DNA from: Prauserella muralis
GTDB lineage: Bacteria; Actinomycetota; Actinomycetes; Mycobacteriales; Pseudonocardiaceae
DNA: 64,000 nt
Direction: 5' to 3'
NCBI RefSeq assembly: GCF_003202285.1
Contig: NZ_MASW01000001.1
Coordinates: forward strand, 806,001-870,000
In this document: in pieces, positions 8,041-16,881 of the stretch
Layout: every line of letters starts with the position of its first letter
Numbering within the stretch: position 1 is the stretch's first letter
Program-made: the position numbers and the translations under genes
Notes under the pieces: generated by a model
Told to the model about the DNA's origin: nothing
Database searches by the model: none
The model's input: the letters and a program-made list of their open reading frames with translations, nothing else

Positions 8041-10410
8041 CTAGCCGCCGTTGCGCCGCAGGGTCCTGGTCATGCCCGCGGCGACCGTGGTGGCCAGCAC
8101 CCAGCCCATCGCGGTGAACCCCGTGGCCACCCACTTGTCCTCGTCGGCCATGTACCAGCGGTTCTTGTTGCCGAAGTCGGCAATGGGCACCAGCAGGTCC
8201 ACGGTGTAGAGCACGGGATTCCACTCGAGGCCGGTGTCGTCCCTGTTGATCACGCACCGCTCGCCCACGACCTCGAACCGCTGGGTGTTGGTGGTGCAGT
8301 CGTCGCCGCGCAGGCCGAACCACAGGCTGCCCGCGACGAGCAGCATCAGCAGCCAGCCCAGCGCGCGGACCGGGCGGTAGCCGTAGCCGACCATCCAGCG
8401 TTGCAGCCAGCTCCACAGCCGCACGCTCGCGCCGAGGTAGCGGTAACCGCGGGCCAGCGACTCGTAGCGGTACTGCTGCTTCTTGAGCAGCACGGTGTCG
8501 GCGTGTTCCTCGTTGCCGCTGGAGCGCAGCATCGCGGCGAACTGGTCGTAGGGTCCAGGCCGGTAGCCGCCCATGGCGTCGTGCAGCATCGCCAGCCGTC
8601 GCGCCACCGTGGCGTCGTCGCGCAGCGCGATCGGCGTGTCCAGCGCGTCGTACCGGAAGTCCTCCAGCTCCAGGCCGCCGGTGGCCTGCCACAGCTCGGG
8701 CGTGTCGCTGAGCGTGCCGCAGCGGGCACGACGCAGCACGACCCCGCCCTCGGGTGGCGCGGGCAGGGCCAGCACGAACTCGTCGGCGACGGCGTCGCCC
8801 GCGTCGAGCGCCACCTTGTCCCGTGGCGTCGAGCGCAGCTCGGCTCCGGTGAGGTCGATCTTGCGCTTGACGACGGCGCCGTCCATCGTGACGCCGCCGC
8901 CCGCCCGGAACGGCCGGTCGCGGTTGGCGGTGAGCAGGACGCTGCGGGCCACGTCCACCGAGCGCAGATCCAGCGACCAGCTGCTCGCCTCGCTGACCTC
9001 GGGCTGGGTGAGCTCGGTGCCGCGCAGGTCGATGCTGCCGCCGACGGTCATGCCCTGCAGCCGGACCGTGCCCGCCACGGCGCAGTCGGCGAGCAGCAGG
9101 TTGCCGGAGACGGTGCTGCGCCGGGCGGAGAACACGTCGCGCTCGGGATGGAAGAACGTGGCGGCGCGGACGAACAGGTTGCCGCGCACGGCGACGTCGG
9201 CGAGCCGGACCTGGCCCTCCGACCACAGGCCGGTGGCGTCGATGTCGCCGTTGATCTCGCTGCCGTCGAGGTGCACCGCACGGTCGTGGAACGGCGGGGT
9301 CTGCCCGCGCAGCACGTGCACGCGCGCGCCCGCCAGCCGCAGCGAGCCGCCGAGGTGCGCGTTGACCATGCGGATGGTGCCGGTGACGTCGAGCTGGTCG
9401 GACAGCTCCACGTTGCCGTCGACGTGCATGCGGTCGGCGATGAGCGCCGGCCGTGGATCGACGTACCAGTCGCCGGTCTTCCACGCGTCGACGACGATGT
9501 CGCCGGTCTGGTCGACGGCCAGCTTCGCGCCCCGGAAGACGATGTCGCCCGACACCTTCAGACTGGGCATGAACAGCATGCCGTTGGCGCTGAAGCGGCG
9601 GCGCTCGGTGCGCGGCCCGTAGCTGTCCACCTCGCACAGCAGGCTGCCGCCGACCTGCAGGCCGTTGCCGTTGAGCGCGAAGCCGTCGGGGTTGTTGAGG
9701 GTGGCGCCGGAGAAGTTCACGTTGCCGCCGGTGCGCAGACCGGGCACGCGCACCTCGCCGCTGGCCTCCAGCCGGTAGGCGAGCAACGCACCGGTGATGA
9801 CGAGCCGGTCGGCCTGCATTGCCTTGCCGCGCGGATGCTTGAGGCTGCTGCGGGTGAGCACCACCGAGCCCTCGATCACCGCGTCGGTGAGGTTCACCGC
9901 CGCGTCGGGCACGCCGCGCTCGGCGTCCTCGGCCCTGCGCACGGTGGTCTCGCTGTCGGCGCTGCCCGAGTCGACCTCCACCACGCTGCGGATGAGGCGC
10001 ACGTCGTTGCGGCTGCGGAGGTTGCGGGCCTTGAGCCCGGGCAGCCAGCACCGCCGGAACACCAGGCCGAGCAGGTTGGCCTCGCGCACGTCGGGTGGCT
10101 GCTCGAACCGGCACCGCTCGAAGCGGAACAGGTACTGCAGGTCGGCGGCGCGCAGGTCGAGCTTTCCCGTGATGTAGGCGTCCTCGACCTGCACGATCGG
10201 GGCGTTGGTGGCCTGCTTGCGCCAGCGCAGCAGGCCACCGTTGCCCGGCTCGATGAACGGCCGCAGCAGGTCGGCGGCCTTGACCTCGTACTCCTTGCCG
10301 GGGTCGGGATCGAACGGGTTCAGCCGGGGGCGCGCCGGCTCGGCGTTGTCCTGCGAGGCCTCCTCCGGCTCACCGGGCTCCCGCGTCCCGATCCGGCGAA
10401 AGCCCGGCAT
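8041..10410 (-). CDS. Large beta-helix-like membrane protein
   Basis: A 789-residue protein. Residues about 60-600 are built of repeating short strands of the form I-x-G-x-L-x-L-x-x-A (ITGKLDLRAADL, GNVELSDQLDVTGTIRM, VRGNLFVRAATF, VGGSIDLRGTEL), which suggests a right-handed beta-helix related to pentapeptide-repeat or bactofilin-like folds. Two membrane segments follow (about 680-700, LGWLLMLLVAGSLWFGL, and about 757-780). Relatives are often labelled membrane-associated oxidoreductase; I see no cofactor motif to support that. The N-terminal 45 residues are charged and Pro-rich. It precedes the SRPBCC gene by 11 bp. Confidence 0.7.
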   Translation of the reverse strand: MPGFRRIGTREPGEPEEASQDNAEPARPRLNPFDPDPGKEYEVKAADLLRPFIEPGNGGLLRWRKQATNAPIVQVEDAYITGKLDLRAADLQYLFRFERCRFEQPPDVREANLLGLVFRRCWLPGLKARNLRSRNDVRLIRSVVEVDSGSADSETTVRRAEDAERGVPDAAVNLTDAVIEGSVVLTRSSLKHPRGKAMQADRLVITGALLAYRLEASGEVRVPGLRTGGNVNFSGATLNNPDGFALNGNGLQVGGSLLCEVDSYGPRTERRRFSANGMLFMPSLKVSGDIVFRGAKLAVDQTGDIVVDAWKTGDWYVDPRPALIADRMHVDGNVELSDQLDVTGTIRMVNAHLGGSLRLAGARVHVLRGQTPPFHDRAVHLDGSEINGDIDATGLWSEGQVRLADVAVRGNLFVRAATFFHPERDVFSARRSTVSGNLLLADCAVAGTVRLQGMTVGGSIDLRGTELTQPEVSEASSWSLDLRSVDVARSVLLTANRDRPFRAGGGVTMDGAVVKRKIDLTGAELRSTPRDKVALDAGDAVADEFVLALPAPPEGGVVLRRARCGTLSDTPELWQATGGLELEDFRYDALDTPIALRDDATVARRLAMLHDAMGGYRPGPYDQFAAMLRSSGNEEHADTVLLKKQQYRYESLARGYRYLGASVRLWSWLQRWMVGYGYRPVRALGWLLMLLVAGSLWFGLRGDDCTTNTQRFEVVGERCVINRDDTGLEWNPVLYTVDLLVPIADFGNKNRWYMADEDKWVATGFTAMGWVLATTVAAGMTRTLRRNGG

Positions 10411-10540
10411 CCCCGCCTCCTCGTGCTCGTGTCCGCCCCAGAGCCTCAGCGAAGCTGATCATGAGCGTGTTACGCAATCGGCTCAATGGAGTACTCCGCG
10501 TATTCGGACGCCGCCAGGGACGTGGCCGGTTCCGGCCGCC

Positions 10541-11299
10541 TCAGGCCTCGGTGGCGTGCACGGGGTTGAGGACGCGATGCAGGAAGCTGCGGGTGCGCTC
10601 GTGCCGGGGCTGCCCGATCACGTTGGCGGCGGGGCCCTCCTCGACCACCGTGCCGTCGTCCATGAACAGCACGCGATCGGCCACCTCGCGGGCGAACTGC
10701 ATCTCGTGCGTCACGACGAGCATGGTCATGCCCTCGTCGGCGAGCTGCCGCATGACGGCCAGCACGTCGCCGACCAGCTCCGGGTCGAGCGCGGACGTCG
10801 GCTCGTCGAACAGCATCACGGCAGGCTGCATGGACAGTGCCCGCGCGATGGCGGCCCGCTGCTGCTGCCCGCCGGAGAGCTGCGAGGGCATCGCGGCGAC
10901 CTTGTCCAGGAGGCCGACCCGCTTCAGGTTGTCCCTCGCGATGCGGTCGGCCTCGGCCGCGTCGCGCTTGAGCACCTTGCGCTGGGCGACGGTGAGGTTC
11001 TCCAGCACCGAAAGGTGGCCGAACAGGTTGAAGCTCTGGAACACCATCCCGATCGTGCGCCGCGCCTTGTCGATGTCGACGTCCGGATCGGTCAGCTCGA
11101 AGCCGTTGACCACGACCTTCCCGGCGTTGGGCTCCTCGAGCAGGTTCACGCAGCGCAGCAGCGTGGACTTGCCCGAGCCGGAGGGTCCGATGATGCAGAC
11201 CACCTCGCCGCGCCGCACGCTGAGGTCGATGCCCTTGAGCACCTCGAGACTGCCGAACGCCTTGTGCATCCCGGTCACCTCGACGATCACGTCACTCAC
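10541..11299 (-). CDS. Polar amino acid ABC importer, ATP-binding subunit
   Basis: A 252-residue ATPase of the GlnQ/GluA type. Walker [16 protein letters not shown], signature [15 protein letters not shown], Walker [15 protein letters not shown] and the switch His in VVTHEM are all intact. Last gene of a three-gene minus-strand unit (binding protein, permease, ATPase), overlapping the permease stop region by 4 bp. It powers uptake of a polar amino acid, probably glutamate or glutamine; specificity cannot be read from this subunit. Confidence 0.92.
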   Translation of the reverse strand: MSDVIVEVTGMHKAFGSLEVLKGIDLSVRRGEVVCIIGPSGSGKSTLLRCVNLLEEPNAGKVVVNGFELTDPDVDIDKARRTIGMVFQSFNLFGHLSVLENLTVAQRKVLKRDAAEADRIARDNLKRVGLLDKVAAMPSQLSGGQQQRAAIARALSMQPAVMLFDEPTSALDPELVGDVLAVMRQLADEGMTMLVVTHEMQFAREVADRVLFMDDGTVVEEGPAANVIGQPRHERTRSFLHRVLNPVHATEA

Positions 11300-12105
11300 G
11301 CCGTCACCTTGAGCCCTTCGTCCTGCTTGCGCCCGGTCCTGCGTTCCAGGTAACGCGACAGGTAGCCGAGCGGCACCGTGATGATCAGGTAGGCCAGCCC
11401 GGCGAGCAGGATCGGGGTCAGCGAGTTGGTGGTGTTGAGTCCCTCGCGGCCGAACTTGGCCAGCTCGAACTCGTCGCGGGTGAGGCCGAGCAGATATATC
11501 AGCGACGAGTCCTTGGTGAGCAGGATCAGCTCGTTGGTCAGCGGCGGCAGGATGATCCGGAACGCCTGCGGGATCACCACGGTGATCGTCGTGCGGGTCT
11601 GCGACATCCCGAGCGACCGCGCGGCCTCGATCTGGCCGGGCGGCACCGCCTGGATGCCCGCCCGCAGCGTCTCCGCGATGTAGGCGGAGCCGACGAGGCC
11701 GAGCGCGATCGCGGCGGTGGAGTAGATGTCGAACCGCAGGTTGAACGCGAGCGGCACGCCGAAGCCGAGCGCGATGAACACGAGCAGCGCCGGGATGCCC
11801 CGGAAGAACTCGATGTAGAGCGTCGCCAGCCAGCGGTACGGGCCGACGGAGGACAGCTTCATCAGTGCCAGCACCAGGCCGATGCCGAGGCCGAGCCCGA
11901 AGCCCAGTGCCGTGTAGATGACGGTGTTGACCAGTGCCGAGGTGAACACCTCGGGGAACTGCGTGGACGCGGCCTCCATGTTGAAGAACGCGTGCCGGAT
12001 GGTGCCCCAGTCGGCGAGCACCACCAGCAGCACGACGGCGACCACGAGGACGGCGTACTGGACGCCGCGGACGGCTCGCGCGCGCTGACGACGCGACATC
12101 GCCAT
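11296..12105 (-). CDS. Polar amino acid ABC importer, permease subunit
   Basis: A 269-residue HisM/GlnP-type permease. It has about five membrane helices and the coupling-loop EAA motif ([22 protein letters not shown]). I chose the ATG at 12105 because GAGGAG lies 7 bases upstream; upstream in-frame codons would run through a 16-bp hairpin. It is the only permease in the unit, so a homodimer is expected. The hairpin between it and the binding-protein gene probably lowers its expression relative to the binding protein. Confidence 0.9.
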   Translation of the reverse strand: MAMSRRQRARAVRGVQYAVLVVAVVLLVVLADWGTIRHAFFNMEAASTQFPEVFTSALVNTVIYTALGFGLGLGIGLVLALMKLSSVGPYRWLATLYIEFFRGIPALLVFIALGFGVPLAFNLRFDIYSTAAIALGLVGSAYIAETLRAGIQAVPPGQIEAARSLGMSQTRTTITVVIPQAFRIILPPLTNELILLTKDSSLIYLLGLTRDEFELAKFGREGLNTTNSLTPILLAGLAYLIITVPLGYLSRYLERRTGRKQDEGLKVTA

Positions 12106-12131
12106 GGAAGAACTCCTCGAGACAGGACTCA

Positions 12132-12170
12132 TGAGTGCCCGGCAGGGTAGACGTCCCTGCCGGGCACTCA
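12132..12170 (-). other. Intercistronic 16-bp hairpin between binding protein and permease
   Basis: A perfect 16-bp stem (12132-12147 with 12155-12170) and 7-base loop lie in the 79-bp gap. There is no U-tract, so it is more likely a processing or stabilising hairpin than a full terminator. Confidence 0.7.
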
Positions 12171-12184
12171 CGACGGCTGGGTGG

Positions 12185-13015
12185 TTACTTGCTCTCCGGC
12201 TTCTTGCCGAACCACTTCTCGTAGATGGCGTCGTAGCGGCCGTCCTGCTTGGCCGCCGCGAGCACCTCGTTGATCTTCGAGCGAAGCGCGCCGTTGCCGC
12301 TGGCCACGGCGATGCCGTACTCCTCGCCGGTCTCGAACTCCGCCGTCACCTCGGTGTCGGGGTTCTTCTTGACGAAGTCGTAAAGCACCGAGTTGTCGTT
12401 GATCGCGGCCTGGACCTGGCCGGTCTTGACCGCGGTCTGCAGCAGGGCCAGGTCCTCGAACTGGCGGACCTTGTAGCCGTACTTGTCCTTGTTCTCCTCG
12501 GCGTAGTCCTCGCCGGTGGTGCTCAGCTGCACGCCCAGCGTCTTGCCGCGCAGCTTCTCCAGCCCGTCGATCCCGGAGCCCTTCTTGACCAGCAGCGCCT
12601 GGTTGGCGTCGAAGTAGCCGTCCGAGAAGTCCATCACCCGATCGCGCTTGTCGTTGATGGTGATGGCGGCGGCGGCGAGGTCGCACTGGCCGGTCTCGAA
12701 GGACTGGCCCGACTCGATGCCCTCGAAGGAGGTGTCGAAGATCTCCTGCTTGACGCCCATGTCCTCGGCCACGAGGTCCACGAGGTCGACGTCGAAGCCC
12801 ACCGTCTTGCCGTTCTGGGTGAACTGGAACGGCGGGTAGGGCAGGTGGGTGCAGGTCGTCAGCTGCCCCTCCTTGACGAGCTGGATCTCCCCGCCGGCCT
12901 GCGAGTCACTGCCGGGGTTGACCTCCTCCGCGCACCCCGCCACGGTGGCGGCCAGGGCCAGCGCGGGCAGCAGAACGAGCGCTCTGAGGTTGAGTCGACG
13001 CGCCACGATGTTCAC
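12185..13015 (-). CDS. Polar amino acid ABC importer, substrate-binding lipoprotein
   Basis: A 276-residue periplasmic-binding-protein family 3 member. Signal peptide with basic start RRLNLRAL and lipobox VAGC (Cys28) for membrane anchoring. The ligand-binding fold shows LPYPPFQFTQNGKTVGFDVDLV, FEGIESGQSFETGQCDLAAAAI and the second-lobe segment AINDNSVLYDFV. First gene of the unit; the 190-bp gap upstream to the iron-permease gene holds its promoter, though I cannot pick a convincing one. Best guess for substrate is glutamate or glutamine, by family only. Confidence 0.9.
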   Translation of the reverse strand: MNIVARRLNLRALVLLPALALAATVAGCAEEVNPGSDSQAGGEIQLVKEGQLTTCTHLPYPPFQFTQNGKTVGFDVDLVDLVAEDMGVKQEIFDTSFEGIESGQSFETGQCDLAAAAITINDKRDRVMDFSDGYFDANQALLVKKGSGIDGLEKLRGKTLGVQLSTTGEDYAEENKDKYGYKVRQFEDLALLQTAVKTGQVQAAINDNSVLYDFVKKNPDTEVTAEFETGEEYGIAVASGNGALRSKINEVLAAAKQDGRYDAIYEKWFGKKPESK

Positions 13016-13205
13016 TCCTAGTAGTTCCTACTGGTCGAGTAGAGCGCATCCTGCCACTCTTTGGAGCCAGTGCGCAGCACCGGACACGTTACGGACCAGT
13101 TTCGACAGCCGAGCCGCCGAGGACCCGCCTCCACCACCCGCCCGTTGACCTGCCGCTCTGCGCTGGTCGGCGCCGGTTCCGAGGTCGCGGACCGGGTCCA
13201 GGGGC

Positions 13206-14207
13206 TCACCGGCTCGCGAGCGCGGCGGGCCTGCGGCGGCCGAGGAGCAGGAACCACGCCAGGTAGGCGCCGCCGAGCGCGGAGGTGACCACGCCGACCG
13301 GCAGCAGGGACGCGTCCAGCAGGCGCTGGCCGAGGTAGTCGGCGGCCAGCACCAGCAGCGCCCCCATCACCGCCGAGGCCAGCAGGTTGGGCCCGGGCTG
13401 GCGGGTCAGCCGCTTCACCAGTTGCGGGGCCGCGAGCGCCACGAACGGGATCGGCCCCGCGGCGGCCACCGCCACCGCGGTCAGCGCCACCGCCAGCACG
13501 AACAGCACCCGCCGTACCCGGTCGACGTCCACCCCGATGCCGATGGCTGTCTCGTCGCCCATCTCCAGCATCCGCAGCGGCCGCGCGTAGCCGAACAGCA
13601 CCGGGGCGAGCAGGCAGACCACGGCGGCGACCGGCCACACATAGCCCCAGTCGCGCCCGGCGAGACTGCCGACCTGCCACGTCACCGCCTGCGACGCGGC
13701 CTCCAGCGTCGAGCGCGTCAGCAGGTAGGAGTTGACGCCGACGAGCACGGTGCCCACGCCGACGCCGATGAGCACGAGCCGGTCGCTGCGCAGGCCCCTT
13801 GGCCCGCACAGCGCCGCCACCAGCAGTGCCGTGAGCAGGCCACCGACCACGGCACCGAGCGCGACGGTCACCGTGCCCGCGCCGAAGACGATGATCGTCG
13901 CGACGCCGCCGGTCGCCGACCCCGCCGTGAAGCCGATGATGTCGGGGCTGCCCAGTGGATTGCGGCTCAGCGTCTGGAACACCGCACCGGACAGCGCCAG
14001 CGCCACGCCGACCAGCGCCGCCACCAGCACGCGCGGCAGGCGCTGCTCGGTGACGATCAGGTAGTCGGCCTTGCTGCCCTGCCCGGCCAGCGTGGCCAGC
14101 ACCTCGCCGGGCGCCAGCGCGTAGTCGCCCGTGCCGATCGACAGGACCGCGAACCCGAACGCCACCAGCACCAGGCACGCCACGACGGCGACGACACGTC
14201 TCGTCAC
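13206..14207 (-). CDS. Iron-siderophore ABC permease (FecCD family), second subunit
   Basis: A 333-residue multi-helix permease with the family landmarks RLPRVLVAALVGVALALSG, FQTLSRNPLGSPDIIGFTAG and the helical hairpin near GPIPFVALAAPQLVKRL. The GTG start at 14207 overlaps the stop of the first permease gene by 4 bp (GTGA), so the two are translationally coupled and should form a heterodimer. No ATPase gene follows; the next gene on this strand belongs to the amino acid importer. The ATPase must be encoded elsewhere or shared. Confidence 0.88.
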   Translation of the reverse strand: MTRRVVAVVACLVLVAFGFAVLSIGTGDYALAPGEVLATLAGQGSKADYLIVTEQRLPRVLVAALVGVALALSGAVFQTLSRNPLGSPDIIGFTAGSATGGVATIIVFGAGTVTVALGAVVGGLLTALLVAALCGPRGLRSDRLVLIGVGVGTVLVGVNSYLLTRSTLEAASQAVTWQVGSLAGRDWGYVWPVAAVVCLLAPVLFGYARPLRMLEMGDETAIGIGVDVDRVRRVLFVLAVALTAVAVAAAGPIPFVALAAPQLVKRLTRQPGPNLLASAVMGALLVLAADYLGQRLLDASLLPVGVVTSALGGAYLAWFLLLGRRRPAALASR

Positions 14208-15232
14208 TTGCTCACCGCCTTCAGGCTGCGGATCAGCAGCACGAACACGATGCCGCCGATCACGTCGGTGACGATGCCGACCTGCAGCTCGGCCGGGCTG
14301 GCCAGCAGCCTGCCGAGCACGTCGCAGCCGAGCAGCACCACCGGCGCGGCCAGCACCGACAGGCCCAGCACCCAGCGCTCGTCCTGACCGGCGACGAACC
14401 GCACCAGGTGCGGCACCATCAGCCCGACGAACGCGATGGGCCCGCACGCGGCCGTCGCCGAGCCCGCCAGCAGCCCCACCGCGACGACGCTGGCCAGCCG
14501 GATCAGGGCGGGGTTGGCGCCGAGACCGTGCGCGGCGTCGTCGCCGAGCGCGATCGCGTTGAGCGCCCGCCCCAGCAGCAGCGCCATGACGACGCCGGCG
14601 ACGAAGAACGGCACCAGCCCGGTGAGCGTGCCGAGGTCGCGGTTGGCGAGCGAGCCGACCAGCCAGAACCGCATCTGGTCGAGCGCGTGGGTGTCGATCA
14701 CCTGCATCGCCTGGTTGAGCCCGACGAACGTCGCCTGCACGGCGATGCCCGCCAGGGCCAGCCGCATCGGGCTGGCGGCGCCACGGCCGCCGCCGATCGC
14801 GTACACCAGCGCCGTCGCGCCCAGTGAGCCCGCGAAGGCGAACCACACCGCCACCGCCGGGCTGGTCACGCCGAAGACGGCCGAGGCGAACACGATCATC
14901 ACCGCGGCGCCGTGGTTGATGCCGAGCAGGCCGGGGTCGGCGATGGGGTTGCGCGTGACCGACTGCAGCAGCGCCCCGGCCAGCCCGAGGGCCATCCCGG
15001 CGGCGATGCCGAGCACCGTCCTCGGCAGCCGGGTGTCGCGCACCACCACGTCGGCGTAGGTGCCGTCGTAGGCGAACAGGGCGTGCAGCACCTGCCCCAC
15101 GGAGAGCTGGTTGGACCCGAGCGCGATCGACAGCACGACCACGACGGCCAGCGCGGCGAGTACCCCGGCCAGCGCGAGCACTCTGGCCGGGCGGCCGGTT
15201 TCCCTGGCCGAGACGGTCGTCACCATGGCCAT
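14204..15232 (-). CDS. Iron-siderophore ABC permease (FecCD family), first subunit
   Basis: A 342-residue FecCD/BtuC-type permease: DTRLPRTVLGIAAGMALGLAG, LQSVTRNPIADPGLLGINHGAA and GPIAFVGLMVPHLVRFV are diagnostic. It is transcribed divergently from the binding-protein gene; the 28-bp gap holds an iron box, so iron-dependent repression of both directions is likely. Two ATG codons lie at the start (15232 and 15226); either may serve. Paired with the gene starting at 14207. Confidence 0.88.
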   Translation of the reverse strand: MAMVTTVSARETGRPARVLALAGVLAALAVVVVLSIALGSNQLSVGQVLHALFAYDGTYADVVVRDTRLPRTVLGIAAGMALGLAGALLQSVTRNPIADPGLLGINHGAAVMIVFASAVFGVTSPAVAVWFAFAGSLGATALVYAIGGGRGAASPMRLALAGIAVQATFVGLNQAMQVIDTHALDQMRFWLVGSLANRDLGTLTGLVPFFVAGVVMALLLGRALNAIALGDDAAHGLGANPALIRLASVVAVGLLAGSATAACGPIAFVGLMVPHLVRFVAGQDERWVLGLSVLAAPVVLLGCDVLGRLLASPAELQVGIVTDVIGGIVFVLLIRSLKAVSK

Positions 15233-15237
15233 AAGGC

Positions 15238-15256
15238 TAAGGGAAGGCTAACCTCA
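15238..15256. promoter_or_regulatory. Iron box (IdeR/DmdR-type) between divergent iron-uptake genes
   Basis: Read on the minus strand, TGAGGTTAGCCTTCCCTTA matches about 14 of 19 positions of the actinobacterial iron box TTAGGTTAGSCTAACCTAA. It fills the 28-bp gap between the first permease gene and the binding-protein gene, where a repressor would block both promoters. Confidence 0.7.
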
Positions 15257-15260
15257 TCGC

Positions 15261-16259
15261 GTGCAGATACGCAGTGATCTTTCCCGGAGGCGGTTCCTCG
15301 GCGGCGCACTCGCCCTCGGCGCCACGGCGACGCTGGCGGCGTGCGGCTACCAGGAGGACACCGGCGGCTCCGGCACGAGCCAGGCATGGTCCTACACCGA
15401 CGACCGCGGACGCAAGCTCGGCGGCGACCGGCCGAAGCGCATCGTCGCGCAGGTGACCGCGGCGGCGGCGCTGTGGGAGTTCGGCATCCGGCCCGTCGGC
15501 ATCTTCGGCCCCTCGAAGCTGCCCAACGGCGAGAAGGACCCGCTCGCGGGCCCCATCGACCTCGGCAAGGTGCAGTCGCTGGGCAACGTGTGGGGCGAGT
15601 TCAACTACGACCGGTACGTCTCGCTCGAACCGGACCTGCTGATCAGCGTCATGTACCTGCGCGACGAGCTGTGGTACGTGCCCGCCGAGCAGGCCGAGGC
15701 GGTGGAGAAGGCCGCGCCGACACTGGGCGTCGACCTCGCGGGCGTGTCGATGCCGGACGGGATCGAGAAGTTCCGCACGCTGGCCAAGGCGCTCGGTGCG
15801 GACGTGAACACCCCGCGGATCAACGAGGCCAAGGCCACCTTCGAGCGCGCGGGGCAGAACTTCGCCGACGCGGCCAAGACGGTGAACGGCAAGACGGCGC
15901 TGCTGGTCTCGGCCACCAAGGAGGGCATGTGGGCGGGCAACGCGCAGGGCTTTCCCTCCAGCAAGCAGATGGCGGAGGCGGGGCTGACGTTCCTCGAGCC
16001 CAAGGCGCCCGGCGACGGCAACTACTGGGAGCAGCTGAGCTGGGAGAACGCGGGCAAGTACCGCTCGGACATCATCCTGCTGGACAACCGGCACGGGAAC
16101 CTGCAGTCCGAGCAGCTCAAGGCCTCCTACCCGACGTGGCGGCAACTGCCCGCCGTGCGGGCGGGCAACGTGTTCGCGTGGAACCCGGAGACGCCGTTCT
16201 ACTACGAGGCGGCCACCGAACAGCTCGACCGGCTCGGGTCGTCGCTGCGCACCGTGTGA
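15261..16259 (+). CDS. Iron-siderophore ABC transporter, substrate-binding lipoprotein
   Basis: A 332-residue FepB/FhuD-type binding protein. The N-terminus SRRRFLGGALALG followed by LAAC combines a twin-arginine-like motif with a lipobox, pointing to Tat export and lipid anchoring. The fold begins at PKRIVAQVTAAAALWEFGI, with the central helix region and C-lobe VFAWNPETPFYYEAATEQLDRL. The GTG start lies only four bases after the iron box, so the transcript may be leaderless. It is separated from bioY by 37 bp and could read through into that operon. Confidence 0.9.
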   Translation: MQIRSDLSRRRFLGGALALGATATLAACGYQEDTGGSGTSQAWSYTDDRGRKLGGDRPKRIVAQVTAAAALWEFGIRPVGIFGPSKLPNGEKDPLAGPIDLGKVQSLGNVWGEFNYDRYVSLEPDLLISVMYLRDELWYVPAEQAEAVEKAAPTLGVDLAGVSMPDGIEKFRTLAKALGADVNTPRINEAKATFERAGQNFADAAKTVNGKTALLVSATKEGMWAGNAQGFPSSKQMAEAGLTFLEPKAPGDGNYWEQLSWENAGKYRSDIILLDNRHGNLQSEQLKASYPTWRQLPAVRAGNVFAWNPETPFYYEAATEQLDRLGSSLRTV

Positions 16260-16296
16260 CGTACGTCTTGCCCGTTCGCGGGTGAGGAGGGTTACC

Positions 16297-16881
16297 GTGC
16301 GACGCGTGTCAGCACCACGTGCCTCGCTACCCACCGCCGATCTGGCGCGGATCGTCGTGTTCGCGGCGTTCATCGCCGTGCTCGGGATCTTCCCCGGCTT
16401 CTACGTCGGCGGCTCGGGCGTGCCCATCGTTCTCCAGAACATGGGCCCGCTGCTCGCGGGCGCGATCCTGGGCGCGCGCAGGGGCACGGCCTCGGTCGTG
16501 CTGCTCCTCGCGCTGACCGCGATCGGCCTTCCGCTGCTGTCCGGCGGCAGAGGCGGCCTCGCGCCGTTCGCGGGGCCCAGCGGCGGCTTCCTGCTCGGCT
16601 GGATCCTCTCCGCGCTCGTCGCGGGCCTGATCGTGCAGCGTGCCGAGCGGCCTGGCCTGCCGACCCTGCTGCTCGCCACCACGGCCGGGCTGCTCGTCGA
16701 CTACGCCATCGGCATCCCGTTCCTCGGCGCCTACACCGGCGACCTCGGCGCGGCCGCCGTGCAGTCGTTGGTGTTCGTGCCCGGCGACGCGGGCAAGGTG
16801 GTGGCCGCCGCCGTGGTGGCCGCGCTCGTGCACCGGGCGCTGCCCGGCACGGCCACGGGCCCGGCGGTACGCAGCGAGTGA
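16297..16881 (+). CDS. bioY: BioY biotin ECF transporter substrate-binding (S) component
   Basis: A 194-residue six-helix membrane protein with the BioY hallmarks VPIVLQNMGPLLAGAILG, GLPLLSGGRGG and GPSGGFLLGWILSA. It binds biotin at the outer face of the membrane. I chose the GTG at 16297 because AGGAGG lies 6 bases upstream. It is the first gene of five, each overlapping the next by 4 bp; the fourth and fifth supply the ECF ATPase and coupling protein, completing a BioMNY transporter. No BirA- or BioQ-type operator is obvious in the short upstream gap. Confidence 0.9.
   Translation: MRRVSAPRASLPTADLARIVVFAAFIAVLGIFPGFYVGGSGVPIVLQNMGPLLAGAILGARRGTASVVLLLALTAIGLPLLSGGRGGLAPFAGPSGGFLLGWILSALVAGLIVQRAERPGLPTLLLATTAGLLVDYAIGIPFLGAYTGDLGAAAVQSLVFVPGDAGKVVAAAVVAALVHRALPGTATGPAVRSE

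Noticed and set aside
7532-10114. 860-codon minus-strand frame covering the beta-helix-like gene and the SRPBCC gene
   Set aside because: Only its last 165 codons (from the ATG at 8029) look coding; the rest is a shifted frame of the neighbouring gene.
8401-10458. 685-codon plus-strand reading frame opposite the beta-helix-like gene
   Set aside because: Composition typical of antisense frames; no recognisable domain.
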